Both the position numbers and the translations under genes were made by a program. DNA of 6,794 nucleotides, from assembly GCA_019117325.1 (NCBI GenBank), contig DWZY01000136.1, positions 1 through 6,794 of the forward strand, written 5' to 3'. The DNA is from Candidatus Brevibacterium intestinigallinarum (GTDB lineage: Bacteria > Actinomycetota > Actinomycetes > Actinomycetales > Brevibacteriaceae). Positions 6,433 to 6,794 of the stretch are shown in pieces. The notes under the pieces were generated by a model. That model searched no databases. It worked only from the letters and a program-made list of their open reading frames with translations, and was not told the DNA's origin. Each line of letters starts with the position of its first letter. The first letter of the stretch is position 1.

Positions 6433-6466
6433 GCCGTCGTCGGCGAACGGGATCGTCGACGACGGC
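6433..6466 (+). terminator. Strong GC hairpin after the permease, probable operon terminator
   Basis: Arms 6433-6446 and 6453-6466 form a 14-bp stem containing one G-U pair and a 6-base loop (ACGGGA); the outer 10 bp (GCCGTCGTCG / CGACGACGGC) are perfect. It starts 14 bases after the permease stop. This is the longest stem found in the window and is well placed to end the three-gene transcript, though no T-tract follows. Between it and npdG (6467-6554) I find no convincing promoter, so read-through into npdG remains possible. Confidence 0.5.
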
Positions 6467-6564
6467 GCGGTGGACGACAGTCCCGGAGGACAGCACAGCA
6501 GGGTCCGCGCGCAGCGGGCCCACCACCACGACGTCCAGAGCAGATGTCGGATGCAGGAGGCGAG

Positions 6565-6794
6565 ATGACAGAGGCGAGCGGCACGACGGTGCGGACGGTC
6601 GCGATCCTGGGCGGCACGGGGAACCTGGGCCGGGGCATGGCCGTGCGGCTGGCGAAGGCCGGTCACAGGGTCGTGATCGGGTCGCGGGACGCGGACCGGG
6701 CAGCGGCCTCGGCGACGGAGGTGGCCCAGCTGACCGGGTCCGAGGCCGTCACGGGAGCGGACAACGGTGATGCCGCGGACGGCGCGGACGTCGT
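6565..6794 (+). CDS. npdG: NADPH-dependent F420 reductase (F420H2:NADP+ oxidoreductase), 3' truncated
   Basis: Transfers hydride between NADPH and F420; in bacteria it is thought mainly to make F420H2 for F420-using reductases. The 76 visible residues are the start of a Rossmann fold: VAILGGTGNLGRGMAVRLA (about 12-30), whose GGTGNLGxG loop matches archaeal Fno almost exactly, then AGHRVVIGSRDADRA, where the SR pair is expected to hold the NADPH 2'-phosphate. A later NGDAADGADVV matches the equivalent Fno segment. The gene runs off the right edge. ATG at 6565 has AGGAGG (6555-6560) 4 bases upstream; an in-frame ATG at 6544 would add 7 residues but has only a weak site. It follows the permease after a strong hairpin, so it may be a separate or partly coupled unit. 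Family call is firm; direction in vivo is from family knowledge. Confidence 0.9.
   Translation, partial: MTEASGTTVRTVAILGGTGNLGRGMAVRLAKAGHRVVIGSRDADRAAASATEVAQLTGSEAVTGADNGDAADGADV

Noticed and set aside
4847..6529. 560-codon open frame on the minus strand across the permease
   Set aside because: The plus-strand permease has clear family motifs throughout. The antisense product is rich in Arg, Asp and His with no recognisable domain, as expected for a mirror frame in GC-rich DNA.
6544..6546. ATG at 6544 as the npdG start
   Set aside because: It is in frame but lacks a good Shine-Dalgarno site; ATG at 6565 has AGGAGG 4 bases upstream and suits the usual short N-terminus. Not fully excluded.

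Overview
The window comes from a high-GC actinobacterium. Codon third positions are almost all G or C, Shine-Dalgarno sites are strong (AGGAGG, GAGGAGG), and coenzyme F420 genes of actinobacterial type are present. Nothing in the sequence allows a safe genus call. There are seven protein genes, two of them cut by the window edges. I see no tRNA, rRNA, CRISPR array or insertion sequence.

Left part (about 1-2579) is F420 biosynthesis. The 3' end of cofE (F420-0:gamma-glutamyl ligase) overlaps cofC (2-phospholactate/PEP guanylyltransferase) by ATGA. Facing them on the minus strand is cofD (FO transferase). Short stems without T-tracts lie in the convergent gap. A 216-base divergent region (2580-2795) separates cofD from the next operon. 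It holds a slightly AT-richer island with small inverted repeats that look like operators, and a leader hairpin.

Right part (2796-6418) is a plus-strand operon that reads as pyrimidine salvage and breakdown. It encodes a nitrilase-superfamily amidohydrolase (probable beta-ureidopropionase), a luciferase-like (LLM) oxidoreductase of the F420-type family TIGR03842, and an NCS2 uracil:cation symporter. Each gene has its own strong Shine-Dalgarno site and each stop codon is followed by a strong GC-rich hairpin. At the right edge (6565 onward) the NADPH:F420 oxidoreductase gene npdG begins and is cut.

The genes fit one model. UraA-type permease brings in uracil or thymine. NpdG makes F420H2 from NADPH. 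The LLM enzyme uses F420H2, possibly to reduce the pyrimidine ring in place of the usual NAD(P)H dihydropyrimidine dehydrogenase. A dihydropyrimidinase, not in this window, would open the ring, and the nitrilase-family enzyme would release beta-alanine, CO2 and ammonia. CofC, CofD and CofE would supply the cofactor. The enzyme identities are well supported by motifs. The F420-dependent uracil-reduction step is inference from context and is the main thing to test.
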